From: Brooklawnia sp049651565
Lineage (GTDB): Bacteria > Actinomycetota > Actinomycetes > Propionibacteriales > Propionibacteriaceae
NCBI RefSeq assembly: GCF_049651565.1
Contig: NZ_JBASCI010000120.1
Location: 1 to 48,929, forward strand
Length of the DNA: 48,929 nt
Direction: 5' to 3'
This document shows, piece after piece, positions 36,134 through 43,593 of the stretch. The position numbers were made by a program, and so were the translations under genes. The number at the start of each line of letters is the position of its first letter. The first letter of the stretch is position 1. The notes beneath the pieces are model-generated. The model worked only from the letters and a program-made list of their open reading frames with translations, had not been told where the DNA came from and made no database searches.

Positions 36134-37170
36134 AAGGGACGCTCCTCCTGGTGCGGAGCGCCGATGTCCGCGTCGTCCAAGTCTTGTGGCGGCTCGGTCG
36201 GCGTCGGCGCGCTCTGATCATGGCCGATGAGGTGCTGTTCGGCTTGTTCGAGCAGGGCGTGTTCGGCGTCGGTGATGGTGAATGTGATTCGGGAGTCGAT
36301 CATGGCGTCGCGTATCTCGACGATCTCGCGGTGCAGGCGACCTTCCGGGTCGTCGCTCGCGGAGATTGGTTCTGCTTGGCTGAGGCCGGGTCGCACTCGG
36401 GTCGCCTGCTGCCAGAGCGGTTCGAGCCGGTCCGCGAGGGCCGTGGTGCTCCGACGGCGGGCGTAGTGCTGGGCGCGGCGGACGACAGGTTGCGCGACGA
36501 AGCCCGCACACAGGAACAGGAAGGTCAGCAGCGACAGCGGTGAATAGATGGGCTGCACGGCGCGCATCAGGGTGATCTGGCCTGTCGTGTGGGCGATGTC
36601 CATGGTGAGGACTGCGAGGCAAAGCATGACACCGAAGGCCGAGCCGAGGGTCAGGAGCGCGGCGGGGAGGCGATGGATACCGTGGTTGCTCCGGTACTGG
36701 CGGGCGGCGAGGACCATCATGGTCGCGATGACGATGCCGCCGTAGGCGAAGTTGATGATCGAGTAGGTCGCGGTGGCGGGTTGGGCGCCGAGGTCGGCCA
36801 TGAACCGGGTGGTCGTAGTGCCGCGGTCGATGAACGAGAACGCGATGGTGATCGCGGCCAGGGAGGCCAGCAGGGTGGGGCAGCTGACGACGGCCCGCAC
36901 GAGCTGGGGTCGGTACTCGCCGGTGCGCATGACACCTCGGCCGAGGAAGAACAGCCCGATCATCAGCAGCGCGTCGGCGATCAGGGTGGCGATGTTGGTG
37001 CTGCCCAGGACCGGATCGACGGCAGCGTAGACGGCATCGACGTTCAAGGTCATGGCGATCGCGATGGCGATCGCGGCGTAGGTGATGCTTCTGTCTGCGC
37101 GTTTTCGGCGGACGATGAGCAGGCTCGCCACGAGCGCCCACATCAGGGCCGCGACGAGGGTCTGGGTCAT
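36130..37170 (-). CDS. MAB_1171c-family multi-pass membrane protein
   Basis: 346 residues with about seven hydrophobic helices in the first 240 residues (beginning LVAALMWALVASLLIV, then YAAIAIAIAMTLNVDAVYAA, IATLIADALLMIGLFFLGRG and others) and a charged cytoplasmic tail with RRSTTALADRLEPLWQQA and REIVEIRDAMIDSRI. The pattern matches the MAB_1171c putative transporter family, which in actinobacteria is encoded next to XRE and ImmA-type genes. The biochemical role is unknown; a receptor or peptide transporter has been suggested only by annotation. It overlaps neighbours on both sides by 4 nt, so it is translationally coupled. Confidence 0.75.
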   Translation of the reverse strand: MTQTLVAALMWALVASLLIVRRKRADRSITYAAIAIAIAMTLNVDAVYAAVDPVLGSTNIATLIADALLMIGLFFLGRGVMRTGEYRPQLVRAVVSCPTLLASLAAITIAFSFIDRGTTTTRFMADLGAQPATATYSIINFAYGGIVIATMMVLAARQYRSNHGIHRLPAALLTLGSAFGVMLCLAVLTMDIAHTTGQITLMRAVQPIYSPLSLLTFLFLCAGFVAQPVVRRAQHYARRRSTTALADRLEPLWQQATRVRPGLSQAEPISASDDPEGRLHREIVEIRDAMIDSRITFTITDAEHALLEQAEQHLIGHDQSAPTPTEPPQDLDDADIGAPHQEERPL

Positions 37171-37631
37171 CCGAACACCTCCAGGTAGCCCGACTCGGCA
37201 AAGGTGTGTCCTCGGATGCCTGCGGCAAGTCGGTCGGCGAGGGCTTCGGCGGTGATCTCGGTTTCGCAGTCGAGGTCTCGCCGCTTGAGGAGGCGTCCTC
37301 GCGTGTAGGGCGGGATGTTGGGCAGCAGCGCGTCGGCGGCTGCGCAGTCCTCGCCTTCGCAGTGGCCGAGGATCATGTGGGCGAACTCGTGCAAGACGAA
37401 CTGCTGGCGGTGCAGGGCGGAGTCACTGGGTGCGTGGAGCACGACATCCTCGGTCTCGCCGATCAGCCAGATGGCGCAGAGTCCGTCGCTGGTGTCGAGG
37501 TCTTGGAGTTCGTGTACGCGGAGGGTGCGCTGGCGTCGAGCCTGGATCGCGTGGATGAGGTCGTCGAGGGTGAAGGTGTGGCCGAGCTGGAGGTCCGCGA
37601 CGGCCGCCGATACGGTCTGTTCGATATTCAC
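37167..37631 (-). CDS. ImmA/IrrE-family metallopeptidase
   Basis: 154 residues with the zinc motif VLHEFAHMILGH (HExxH at 81-85). In ICEBs1, ImmA cleaves the XRE repressor ImmR to derepress the element. Here the gene sits 61 bp downstream of an XRE regulator gene and its stop overlaps the MAB_1171c start, so a matching repressor/anti-repressor function is the simplest reading. The N-terminal region (TLDDLIHAIQARRQRTLRVHEL) is helical. The target of cleavage is inferred, not shown. Confidence 0.85.
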   Translation of the reverse strand: MNIEQTVSAAVADLQLGHTFTLDDLIHAIQARRQRTLRVHELQDLDTSDGLCAIWLIGETEDVVLHAPSDSALHRQQFVLHEFAHMILGHCEGEDCAAADALLPNIPPYTRGRLLKRRDLDCETEITAEALADRLAAGIRGHTFAESGYLEVFG

Positions 37632-37692
37632 GGTGCGCCCCTCTCGGTGGAGAGCACGTGGCCGGAATCGGCGTCGCGTTGCGCGATACCTG

Positions 37693-38124
37693 TCAGTGCT
37701 CAGGCATGTGTGTCATTTCCTCGTCCAGGAACTTGGTGATGGCGTGGAGTGCTTTCGGTGAGATGTCACCGAGGGTACGGGCGGCGTAGGACTTCACCTT
37801 CGCCGCGCGCATGGAACGAACGAGGTCGAGCTGCGCGGTGACCTTCTCCGGCGTGGTGGCGCCGTCGGCTCCCAGGAGGAAGTCGGTATCGACATCGAAG
37901 TAGGCGGCGAGCCCCTCGAAGACGGCGGGGTCTTGGACGTGGCGGTGGCCGTTGATCATGTACGTCCAGCGCGAGCGCGACAGGTTGACGCCGCGTTCTT
38001 TGAGGAAGTCCGCGATCTGCGAGTAGGTCGGCTCTGCGCCGGACTCGGCCTCGGCAACGTCCATCAGGAGCCGCAAGCGGTTGGCGAGATCGACTGCCGC
38101 AGCCTGGCTCTCTTCTTCGGGCAT
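37693..38124 (-). CDS. XRE-type transcriptional regulator of the element
   Basis: 143 residues from ATG 38124 with AAAGGAGG about 10 bases upstream; the frame extending to 38736 is an artefact. A cI-like HTH is seen as TYSQIADFLKERGVNLSRSR with WTYMINGHRHVQDP, followed by LAAYFDVDTDFLLG, typical of XRE repressors. The C-terminal segment (KALHAITKFLDEEM) may dimerise. It heads the ImmA/MAB_1171c/hydrolase module. Its own promoter region carries four palindromic sites, one in the spacer and one over the -10, which fits autorepression and control of the divergent ardC-transfer operon. Confidence 0.85.
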   Translation of the reverse strand: MPEEESQAAAVDLANRLRLLMDVAEAESGAEPTYSQIADFLKERGVNLSRSRWTYMINGHRHVQDPAVFEGLAAYFDVDTDFLLGADGATTPEKVTAQLDLVRSMRAAKVKSYAARTLGDISPKALHAITKFLDEEMTHMPEH

Positions 38125-38187
38125 GGCCGCTGACCTCCTTTCCCTCGTGGCGGGCAAGGCATCGCTGTTGTCCACCCCAAAGGGCGG

Positions 38188-38291
38188 TTGTGCATGCTCA
38201 ACGCTACACGTTGAGCATGCACAAATCAAGGCTTGCGCATGCTCAACGGTCGTGCTCCAATGGGAACTCCGACCCGTTTGAGCATGCTCAA
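38188..38291. promoter_or_regulatory. Four-site palindromic operator array for the XRE regulator
   Basis: Consensus TTGAGCATGCTCAA (14-bp perfect palindrome) occurs four times: 38188-38201 (one mismatch), 38211-38224 (one mismatch), 38233-38246 (one mismatch) and 38278-38291 (perfect). Starts are 23, 22 and 45 bp apart, about two helical turns and a multiple of it, so bound dimers would be roughly in phase. The first two sites together form a perfect 16-bp-arm inverted repeat with a 5-bp loop. The XRE gene is the obvious binder. The sites are seen directly; the function is inferred. Confidence 0.85.
38201..38229 (-). promoter_or_regulatory. Leftward promoter of the XRE module
   Basis: On the minus strand TTGATT (38229-38224) is separated by exactly 17 bp from TAGCGT (38206-38201), a reasonable -35/-10 pair. 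Operator 38211-38224 fills the spacer and operator 38188-38201 abuts the -10 element, so repressor binding would block RNA polymerase. The start would be near 38194, about 70 bp before the XRE ATG. Confidence 0.55.
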
Positions 38292-38512
38292 TTGCCTGCT
38301 TGGGTGGGTCGTTCTCGCCAGAGAGGAGGCGAACGATGCTGGCTCTAGCGCCGTCCCCGCGCGGCTCCGCGCGCAGGCGCGCCGCAATGCCAGGCCGCCC
38401 AGTAGGGCTGACCCGGCAGGTTCGCTCCGGCCGTGGCGGGAGGGGTTGCCTACCTCGTAGGTGTACCGCCGCGCCCACGAGTGTCGTGGTGGTCGCGAGA
38501 GGAGACCCGGTC

Positions 38513-39586
38513 ATGGCATCGACACCCGAGCAGCGGGCGGCGCGTGAGGCGAAGCTCGACGAGCTGCACGAGAAGCTGACGGGCGCGGTCGAGCAGCTCG
38601 TCTCCGGTGACGACTGGCGCGAGGCGCTTGCGTTCGCTGCGAGGTTTCGTAGTCGGTCGTTCAACAACACGATGCTGATCTGGGTACAGCACCAGGTCGC
38701 GTTCGAGGCCGGCCGCGTGCCCGAGCCGTTCCCCACGCTCGTGGCCGGGTATCGGCAGTGGCAGGCGCTGGGGCGTCAGGTGATGAAGGGCCAGCCGGGC
38801 TACATGATCTTCGCCCCGGTCACCGGCAGGTTCGCCACCTCCACACCGTCGGATTCTGGTTCGTGGCGGCGGCTGGGACCGCGAGAGAACCCGAAGCCCG
38901 GTGAGGTGGTGCGCTCCCGCATGGTCGGTGCGCGCCCGGCGTACGTGTGGGATGTCTCCCAAACCGACGGCGACCCCCTCCCCACCACGCCAACGCCCGT
39001 GCTGCTGGAGGGCGAAGCCCCCGCAGGCCTGTGGGACGGCCTCGCCACGCAGATACGGACCGCGGGGTTCGAGGTCGTCTCGGTGCCGGACGAGATGGCG
39101 ATCATGGGTGCGAACGGGATGACCGACTACGAGGCCCGGACGGTGTCGGTGCGGGAGGACATGTCTGCGGCGGCACGGGTGAAGACGCTGGCGCATGAGC
39201 TCGCGCATGTGATGATGCACGACCCCGACGATGTGGAGGTGCGGCAGCATCGCGGTATCCGCGAGGTCGAAGCCGAGTCCGTCGCGCTGATGATCGGGGC
39301 CGCGCACGGCATGACCACCGACGGCTACACGATCCCGTACGTCTCGACCTGGGCCGCCCGCGCCGACGACAAAGAACCCGCACAGATCGTGCAGGCCACC
39401 GGCGAACGAGTGCGGAAGACGGCGCTGGCGATCCTCGACCAGCTCGATACTCCGCAGCTCGGCGATGGCACCCCGCTTGGGCTGGAACGAGATACCCCGA
39501 CCGCGAAGCCGACCCGCGCGGTGGCTCGGTCGGTTGAGCCTGATCGGCCACATGCCGCGCCGGTCTTGGCGGGACGGGGGCTGTGA
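38513..39586 (+). CDS. ardC: ArdC-like antirestriction protein
   Basis: 357 residues from ATG 38513 with GAGAGGAG upstream; the frame start at 38300 is not supported. N-terminal ssDNA-binding region (SRSFNNTMLIWVQHQVAFEA, VAGYRQWQALGRQVMKGQPG) followed by a metallopeptidase-like half with TLAHELAHVMMHDP (HExxH) and IREVEAESVALMIGAAHGM, the ArdC arrangement. ArdC proteins protect incoming conjugative DNA from host restriction. As the first gene of the plus-strand operon it would be expressed early after entry. It overlaps the prim-pol start by 4 nt (GTGA). Confidence 0.88.
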   Translation: MASTPEQRAAREAKLDELHEKLTGAVEQLVSGDDWREALAFAARFRSRSFNNTMLIWVQHQVAFEAGRVPEPFPTLVAGYRQWQALGRQVMKGQPGYMIFAPVTGRFATSTPSDSGSWRRLGPRENPKPGEVVRSRMVGARPAYVWDVSQTDGDPLPTTPTPVLLEGEAPAGLWDGLATQIRTAGFEVVSVPDEMAIMGANGMTDYEARTVSVREDMSAAARVKTLAHELAHVMMHDPDDVEVRQHRGIREVEAESVALMIGAAHGMTTDGYTIPYVSTWAARADDKEPAQIVQATGERVRKTALAILDQLDTPQLGDGTPLGLERDTPTAKPTRAVARSVEPDRPHAAPVLAGRGL

Positions 39587-40515
39587 TGCCCGACGCCTTC
39601 GACGTTCTCGCCGCACTCATCCGCGTCGACCGGACACCGAACCTCGCCGCGGCGGCCCGAAGTCTCGCAGCGGCTGGAGTGCCGCTGTTCCCGTGCGAGG
39701 CCGGAGGGAAGCGACCGCTCACCCGCCGGGGGTTCCTCGACGCGAGCAGCGACCCTGGGCAGGTTGCGGCGTGGTGGTCGCGTACCCCGGATGCCAACAT
39801 CGGTCTCCCGACCGGGGCACGGTCGGGTGTCGTCGTCGTGGACGTCGATGTTCACGGCCCAGTCGATGGTCGCACCGCCTGGCGCCGTGCCTCGGAGGCG
39901 GGGCTGGTGGACGGGGCGGGTCTGCTGGTGCGCACCCCGACCGGCGGCGCGCACGCCTACTTCCCGACCACGTCGGGCACAGAGCAGCGGTCGTGGCAGG
40001 CCGCCAGTGCTGGGGTCGATTTCCGGGGCGACGGCGGCTACATCATCGCCCCGCCCTCCCGCCGAACCATCGACGGCACCCTGCGGCGCTACGAGATCAC
40101 CGACCTCGCCGCCCACTCAATCGGACCCATCAACGCCGCACGATTGCGCGACTTCCTCGACCCCCGACCCGCCCCGCCGCCGCGAAACGGCGACGGCGCG
40201 ACCGCGACGGTCGATGCTGAACGGCTCGCGGCATGGGTCGCCGGACGCGGTGAGGGCGAACGAAACCGGGGACTGTTCTGGGCCGCCTGCCGCCTCGCCG
40301 AGAACGGCACCCCGCCCACCGACACACTCGGCGCTCTCGGCCCTGCCGCTGCGCAGGCGGGCTTGAGCGAGCGGGAGATCGCCACGACCGTGCGTTCGGC
40401 CTACCGCGCCACCACCACAGAAGCCGCCTCTACCAATCGGACGCAGGGTTCGGATCGGTGGTGCTCGCGCTCGGCACCCTCGCCCGTGGTCTCGGCAGGG
40501 AGGGCGGGGCTGTGA
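39583..40515 (+). CDS. Bifunctional DNA primase/polymerase (prim-pol) domain protein
   Basis: 310 residues. The N-terminal prim-pol fold is visible: LAAAGVPLFPCEAGGKRPLT, NIGLPTGARSGVVVVDVDVH (metal-binding Asp87 and Asp89), LLVRTPTGGAHAYFP and DFRGDGGYIIAPPS. These synthesise primers or copy short stretches in plasmid and phage replication. No helicase domain is attached, so it would need a partner; a C-terminal ERNRGLFWAACRLAENG helical domain, common in such proteins, is present. Start GTG 39583 or ATG 39586. Its stop overlaps the DUF2637 start. Confidence 0.87.
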   Translation: MMPDAFDVLAALIRVDRTPNLAAAARSLAAAGVPLFPCEAGGKRPLTRRGFLDASSDPGQVAAWWSRTPDANIGLPTGARSGVVVVDVDVHGPVDGRTAWRRASEAGLVDGAGLLVRTPTGGAHAYFPTTSGTEQRSWQAASAGVDFRGDGGYIIAPPSRRTIDGTLRRYEITDLAAHSIGPINAARLRDFLDPRPAPPPRNGDGATATVDAERLAAWVAGRGEGERNRGLFWAACRLAENGTPPTDTLGALGPAAAQAGLSEREIATTVRSAYRATTTEAASTNRTQGSDRWCSRSAPSPVVSAGRAGL

Positions 40516-41174
40516 TGCGTGAGACGAGTCCGCGACGGTGGGCGGCTGGGACGGCGGTGGCCGGGACGGTGTTCATCGCCGCCGGGGCGTTCTGGCTGTC
40601 GTTCACCTCGCTGGCCGATCTTGCCGCGCGTTCGGGGATCGGGGCTGGGCAGGCGTGGGCGTGGCCGCTGATCGTGGACGGCATCATCGTCGTCGCGACC
40701 GTTGCCGTCGTCGCTCTCGCCGGGCAACGCTCCGCCTGGTACCCCTGGGCACTCCTGACCGGTGGCGCGCTCGTCTCGGTCACCGCGAACGCGATCCACG
40801 CCGTCGTCGCCGCCGACGCCGACGTTCCCAGCGTTCTTGCCGCCTCCGTGGCCGCCGTACCCCCGGTCGTGCTGCTCGCGATCACGCACCTCACCGTCAT
40901 CCTCACCCGCACCCCGAGCCCGGCACCGGTACCGGAGACGCCGGACCGGCACGAGGTCGCCGTGCTGGCGTCGGCTCCTGCCGAGGTCGAGTCGCTCGAT
41001 CCGGCGGATCGTCGGGCGTTGGGGTGGGAGCTGCGCGAGGCGGGGTGGTCGAACAAGCGGATCGCCCGCAAGCTCGGCGTGCATCCCTCGACCGTGGGCC
41101 GCTGGTTCGCGCCCGCACACCTTCCTACTGACATCACCGGTTCCGCCGACGAGCGGGAGGAGACCAGCCCATGA
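40515..41174 (+). CDS. DUF2637 membrane protein with C-terminal HTH (SpdA-like)
   Basis: 219 residues from ATG 40515, overlapping the prim-pol stop (TGATG). Four hydrophobic segments (AVAGTVFIAAGAFWLSF, PLIVDGIIVVATVAVVALAG, WALLTGGALVSVTANAIHAV and VAAVPPVVLLAITHLTVIL) define the DUF2637 domain found in actinobacterial transfer loci, sometimes called SpdA. A C-terminal WSNKRIARKLGVHPSTVGRW helix-turn-helix follows. A role in plasmid spread or in anchoring DNA to the membrane is inferred from location. It overlaps the next gene by 4 nt. Confidence 0.82.
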   Translation: MRETSPRRWAAGTAVAGTVFIAAGAFWLSFTSLADLAARSGIGAGQAWAWPLIVDGIIVVATVAVVALAGQRSAWYPWALLTGGALVSVTANAIHAVVAADADVPSVLAASVAAVPPVVLLAITHLTVILTRTPSPAPVPETPDRHEVAVLASAPAEVESLDPADRRALGWELREAGWSNKRIARKLGVHPSTVGRWFAPAHLPTDITGSADEREETSP

Positions 41175-41599
41175 ACACCACCGACAACCCGCAGCACAAC
41201 GACCCCCGCCACGATCCGCAGCGGATCGTGCCGACCCCAGCCGACGAGGCACTCTCCGTGCCGCATGAACACCGCGAGTCTGCCGCTGAAGCCTCGACGA
41301 CGCCGGAAGCGGTGCGTGCCGCACAGGTCGCCCGCACCGAGAAGCAGCACGCCGCGGTGGTTCGTGGCCGGGGTGTGGAGTGGGTGCGCCCGACCGATCT
41401 GATGGCCCGGCATTCGGCGAACGTCGCCGGGCGCGGCCTGGACTTCCAAGCCGAGCTCGCCCGCCGCACCCGCACACCGCTGCGGATCGGGATGCAGGCC
41501 GCGCGGGATCGGGCGCGTCGTCTTCCGCCGATCACGGCGTTCGGGCGACGCGCCGTCACCACGTCGGCACCGACGCGGCCTGGGGTCGGGATGGGATGA
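41171..41599 (+). CDS. Hypothetical protein of the transfer operon
   Basis: 142 residues, hydrophilic. The N-terminal 50 residues are rich in His, Pro, Asp and Glu and probably disordered; the middle VVRGRGVEWVRPTDLMARHS and DFQAELARRTRTPLRIGMQA segment looks like a short folded core. I recognise the second half as conserved in similar elements but no function is known. Translationally coupled to the DUF2637 gene (ATGA overlap). 87 bp separate it from the next gene's start. Confidence 0.7.
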   Translation: MNTTDNPQHNDPRHDPQRIVPTPADEALSVPHEHRESAAEASTTPEAVRAAQVARTEKQHAAVVRGRGVEWVRPTDLMARHSANVAGRGLDFQAELARRTRTPLRIGMQAARDRARRLPPITAFGRRAVTTSAPTRPGVGMG

Positions 41600-41686
41600 C
41601 AGGTCGTGGTCCAGACGGCAACCAGCACGGGAGGGGCGCGTTCGTGGGAGCGGGCGCACACCTACCTGCCAGGAGGTGCCGACACC

Positions 41687-42565
41687 ATGACCACAACCAC
41701 CGAGCCCAGCATCGAATCCTCGCGTGAGGACTTCACGACCGGCGAGGGCCTGCGCGCTCTGCTGCACCGGCTCCACACGGGCGGTGAGGATGCCTGGGTC
41801 AATGATCCGGTCGCGCGCGATCTGATGGAGTTCGCCGCCGAGAAGTACAAGGCGCTGGCGCGCAAGCACCGCCTCGATACCTGGGAGGCGGTCGCGGCTG
41901 CGTTCGACGCGATGCAGAACCGCTCCACCCGTGAAGCCGACGACCCGTGGGCGATCATCACCCACGCCGTGCGAATCACCTGCATCTACGAAGAACGCGC
42001 CCAAGGCCTGCTCTGTTCGGTGCACCAGGCCCGCCGCTCCCACGTCTCGGCGTTCCACGACCCCGAACGGTTCTCCGACCGCGACACCGCCCTCTCTGAC
42101 TATCACCCCGCCTTCCAGGTCACCGACGATCTGCCCAGCGACATCGAGCCCGACCCGCATGACCTGCTGGGGTCGGCGCAGGCCTGCATGTCAGCCACGT
42201 CGGCAGCAGAGGACGCGATCGCGCTGCTGTGCCTGCTCGACTGGCCGACCGACACCGCGCGAGCCTCGGTCGAGCACGTCTGCGGCGCCCTCACCAAAGC
42301 CGGAACCCGCCAGTCCGCCTACGAGGCGCTGCGGCGGGACCGGCACGCCCGCGCGCTCCTCGACCTGCCCCGCCGCACCTGGACAGCGCTGCTGCGGGCT
42401 CTGCTCGGGAACCCGCACCCCGCCTACGCGGCGACCAGCGCGGGCCGTGGGGTGCTGCTGCGGTTGCTGCTCGGGGAGACCTTGGAGCTGTTGCTGCGCG
42501 ACGACGACCTGATCCTCGCCCTCGCACTCGCCGCACCCAGAGCCCAGGGCGGTGAGCCGCGATGA
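41687..42565 (+). CDS. Conserved hypothetical protein of the transfer operon
   Basis: 292 residues from ATG 41687, selected because AGGAGGT lies 9 bases upstream; an earlier in-frame start at 41606 is unsupported. No known catalytic motif seen. A helical core includes LMEFAAEKYKALARKHRLDT, WEAVAAAFDAMQNRSTREAD and DPWAIITHAVRITCIYEERA, which is reminiscent of small sigma-like or replication-associated helical proteins. It recurs in actinobacterial conjugative elements. It overlaps the ParB-like gene by 4 nt. Confidence 0.7.
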   Translation: MTTTTEPSIESSREDFTTGEGLRALLHRLHTGGEDAWVNDPVARDLMEFAAEKYKALARKHRLDTWEAVAAAFDAMQNRSTREADDPWAIITHAVRITCIYEERAQGLLCSVHQARRSHVSAFHDPERFSDRDTALSDYHPAFQVTDDLPSDIEPDPHDLLGSAQACMSATSAAEDAIALLCLLDWPTDTARASVEHVCGALTKAGTRQSAYEALRRDRHARALLDLPRRTWTALLRALLGNPHPAYAATSAGRGVLLRLLLGETLELLLRDDDLILALALAAPRAQGGEPR

Positions 42566-43557
42566 CCGACCCGCAGACCGGTATCCAGCTCGACCGGGCC
42601 GTCGATTCCCTGATCGTCGGCAAGCGCCACCGCACCGACCTCGGCGACATCGAAACCCTCGCCGCCTCCATCGACCGCGACGGCCTCCTTCAACCGTTGA
42701 CGATCACCATCGACGGGGTGCTCGTCTGCGGGGCGCGCCGCTTGGCGGCGATCAAGATGCTTGGCTGGCGCACCGTCAGCGTGTGGGTACGCGGCGGCCT
42801 GTCGGATCGGCTCGGGAAGCTCCTCGCGGAGCAGGACGACAACATGCTCCACAAGCCCTACAACCAGCTCGAAGCCGCGGGTCTCTACCGCGAGATCAAG
42901 GAAGTCATGGCCGAAGACGCAGCCCGCCGGAAGTCCGCCACCCAGTTCAGCACCGAAAACCAGCCGGGAAATGACGGTCCCGCAAGATTTGCGGGACCGT
43001 CAGGAGCGCTCGGAGACGCACGAAAACTCGCCGCAGCGATGATCCCCGGCGGCGCTTCACACACCACGCTGGAGAAGATCGGCTACATCGAAGAGATCGC
43101 AGCCAACCCCGCCCAACCCGAGACGCTCCGCGCGGAAGCCGCAGTCGCGTTGGAGCGGATCGAAGCAGGCGACCCGGTGCATCCCCTCTACCTGGCGATC
43201 CACGAATCGGCAGAGGCTGCGCGTGAGGTGCGCCAGGCGACGATGCACGCCCTCGCCGAGGATGCCGTCGCCCGCGCCAACGCCATGAAGAAGGGCAAGA
43301 AGCCCAAGCCCCGCCCCAAGCCACTCGTGCCCGACGACGCACCACCGGTGCAGTACCCCGTGCGGGCGTTCGTCCAGACCTGGGGCGAACTCGCCAGCTG
43401 GTGGACCCACTACGACATCGACGTGCTCGCCGTCGAACTGACCGACGACCAGTACGAGAACTTCCTCACCGTCGCCGAAGCCACCGCACGCTTCGCCGAC
43501 GACCTCCGCACCGCACGCGACGCCCACGCAGCACAGCCGATCCTGCGCGCACTCTGA
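42562..43557 (+). CDS. ParB-like partition/transfer protein
   Basis: 331 residues. An N-terminal ParB/Sulfiredoxin-type nuclease-CTPase domain is visible: GDIETLAASIDRDGLLQPLT, ITIDGVLVCGARRLAAIKML (the G-x-R-R-x-x-A motif) and LGWRTVSVWV. The middle EKIGYIEEIAANPAQPETLR region follows GGASHTTL. The C-terminal half ends PVRAFVQTWGELASWWTHYD. It probably binds element DNA for partition, replication or transfer control. A 31-bp perfect palindrome lies within the coding sequence (separate entry), encoding NDGPARFAGPS. The start overlaps the previous gene; the next begins 36 bp downstream. Confidence 0.82.
   Translation: MTDPQTGIQLDRAVDSLIVGKRHRTDLGDIETLAASIDRDGLLQPLTITIDGVLVCGARRLAAIKMLGWRTVSVWVRGGLSDRLGKLLAEQDDNMLHKPYNQLEAAGLYREIKEVMAEDAARRKSATQFSTENQPGNDGPARFAGPSGALGDARKLAAAMIPGGASHTTLEKIGYIEEIAANPAQPETLRAEAAVALERIEAGDPVHPLYLAIHESAEAAREVRQATMHALAEDAVARANAMKKGKKPKPRPKPLVPDDAPPVQYPVRAFVQTWGELASWWTHYDIDVLAVELTDDQYENFLTVAEATARFADDLRTARDAHAAQPILRAL
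42972..43002. repeat. 31-bp perfect palindrome inside the ParB-like gene
   Basis: TGACGGTCCCGCAA (42972-42985), a 3-base loop GAT, then its exact reverse complement (42989-43002). Perfect 14-bp arms within a coding region. The frame uses AAT, AGA, TTT and TCA here, codons that look unusual for the surrounding GC-rich sequence. No T-run follows, so a classical terminator is unlikely. Confidence 0.9.
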
Positions 43558-43593
43558 GTTCTCGCCGCGGTCGCGAGCGTGCACCTGCCAGGC

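Larger units (their letters stand above)
38125..38512. other. 388-bp divergent control region between XRE and ardC
   Basis: No gene is supported here. The left part (38188-38291) holds four operator palindromes and the XRE promoter. The right part (38292-38512) has only a short CCTAC-CTC-GTAGG inverted repeat at 38449-38461 and a GAGAGGAG ribosome-binding site just before ardC. I could not identify a rightward promoter with confidence. The XRE-proximal position implies that the transfer operon is controlled from here. Confidence 0.6.

Noticed and set aside
38188..38291. Possible CRISPR-like array or terminator
   Set aside because: Repeats are 14-bp palindromes at 22-45 bp spacing with no unique spacers of constant size, and lie exactly at a promoter; operators explain them better.
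38449..38461. CCTAC-CTC-GTAGG inverted repeat upstream of ardC
   Set aside because: Short 5-bp arms, no T-run, no second copy; too likely by chance in GC-rich DNA to call a regulatory site.
38125..38736. N-terminal extension of the XRE regulator across the operator region and into ardC
   Set aside because: The translation includes repeated HAQ-like segments from the operator palindromes read as codons; ATG 38124 has a strong ribosome-binding site.
40430..42160. 576-codon minus-strand frame opposite the transfer genes
   Set aside because: Antisense shadow; five coupled plus-strand genes with ribosome-binding sites or overlapping starts occupy this stretch.
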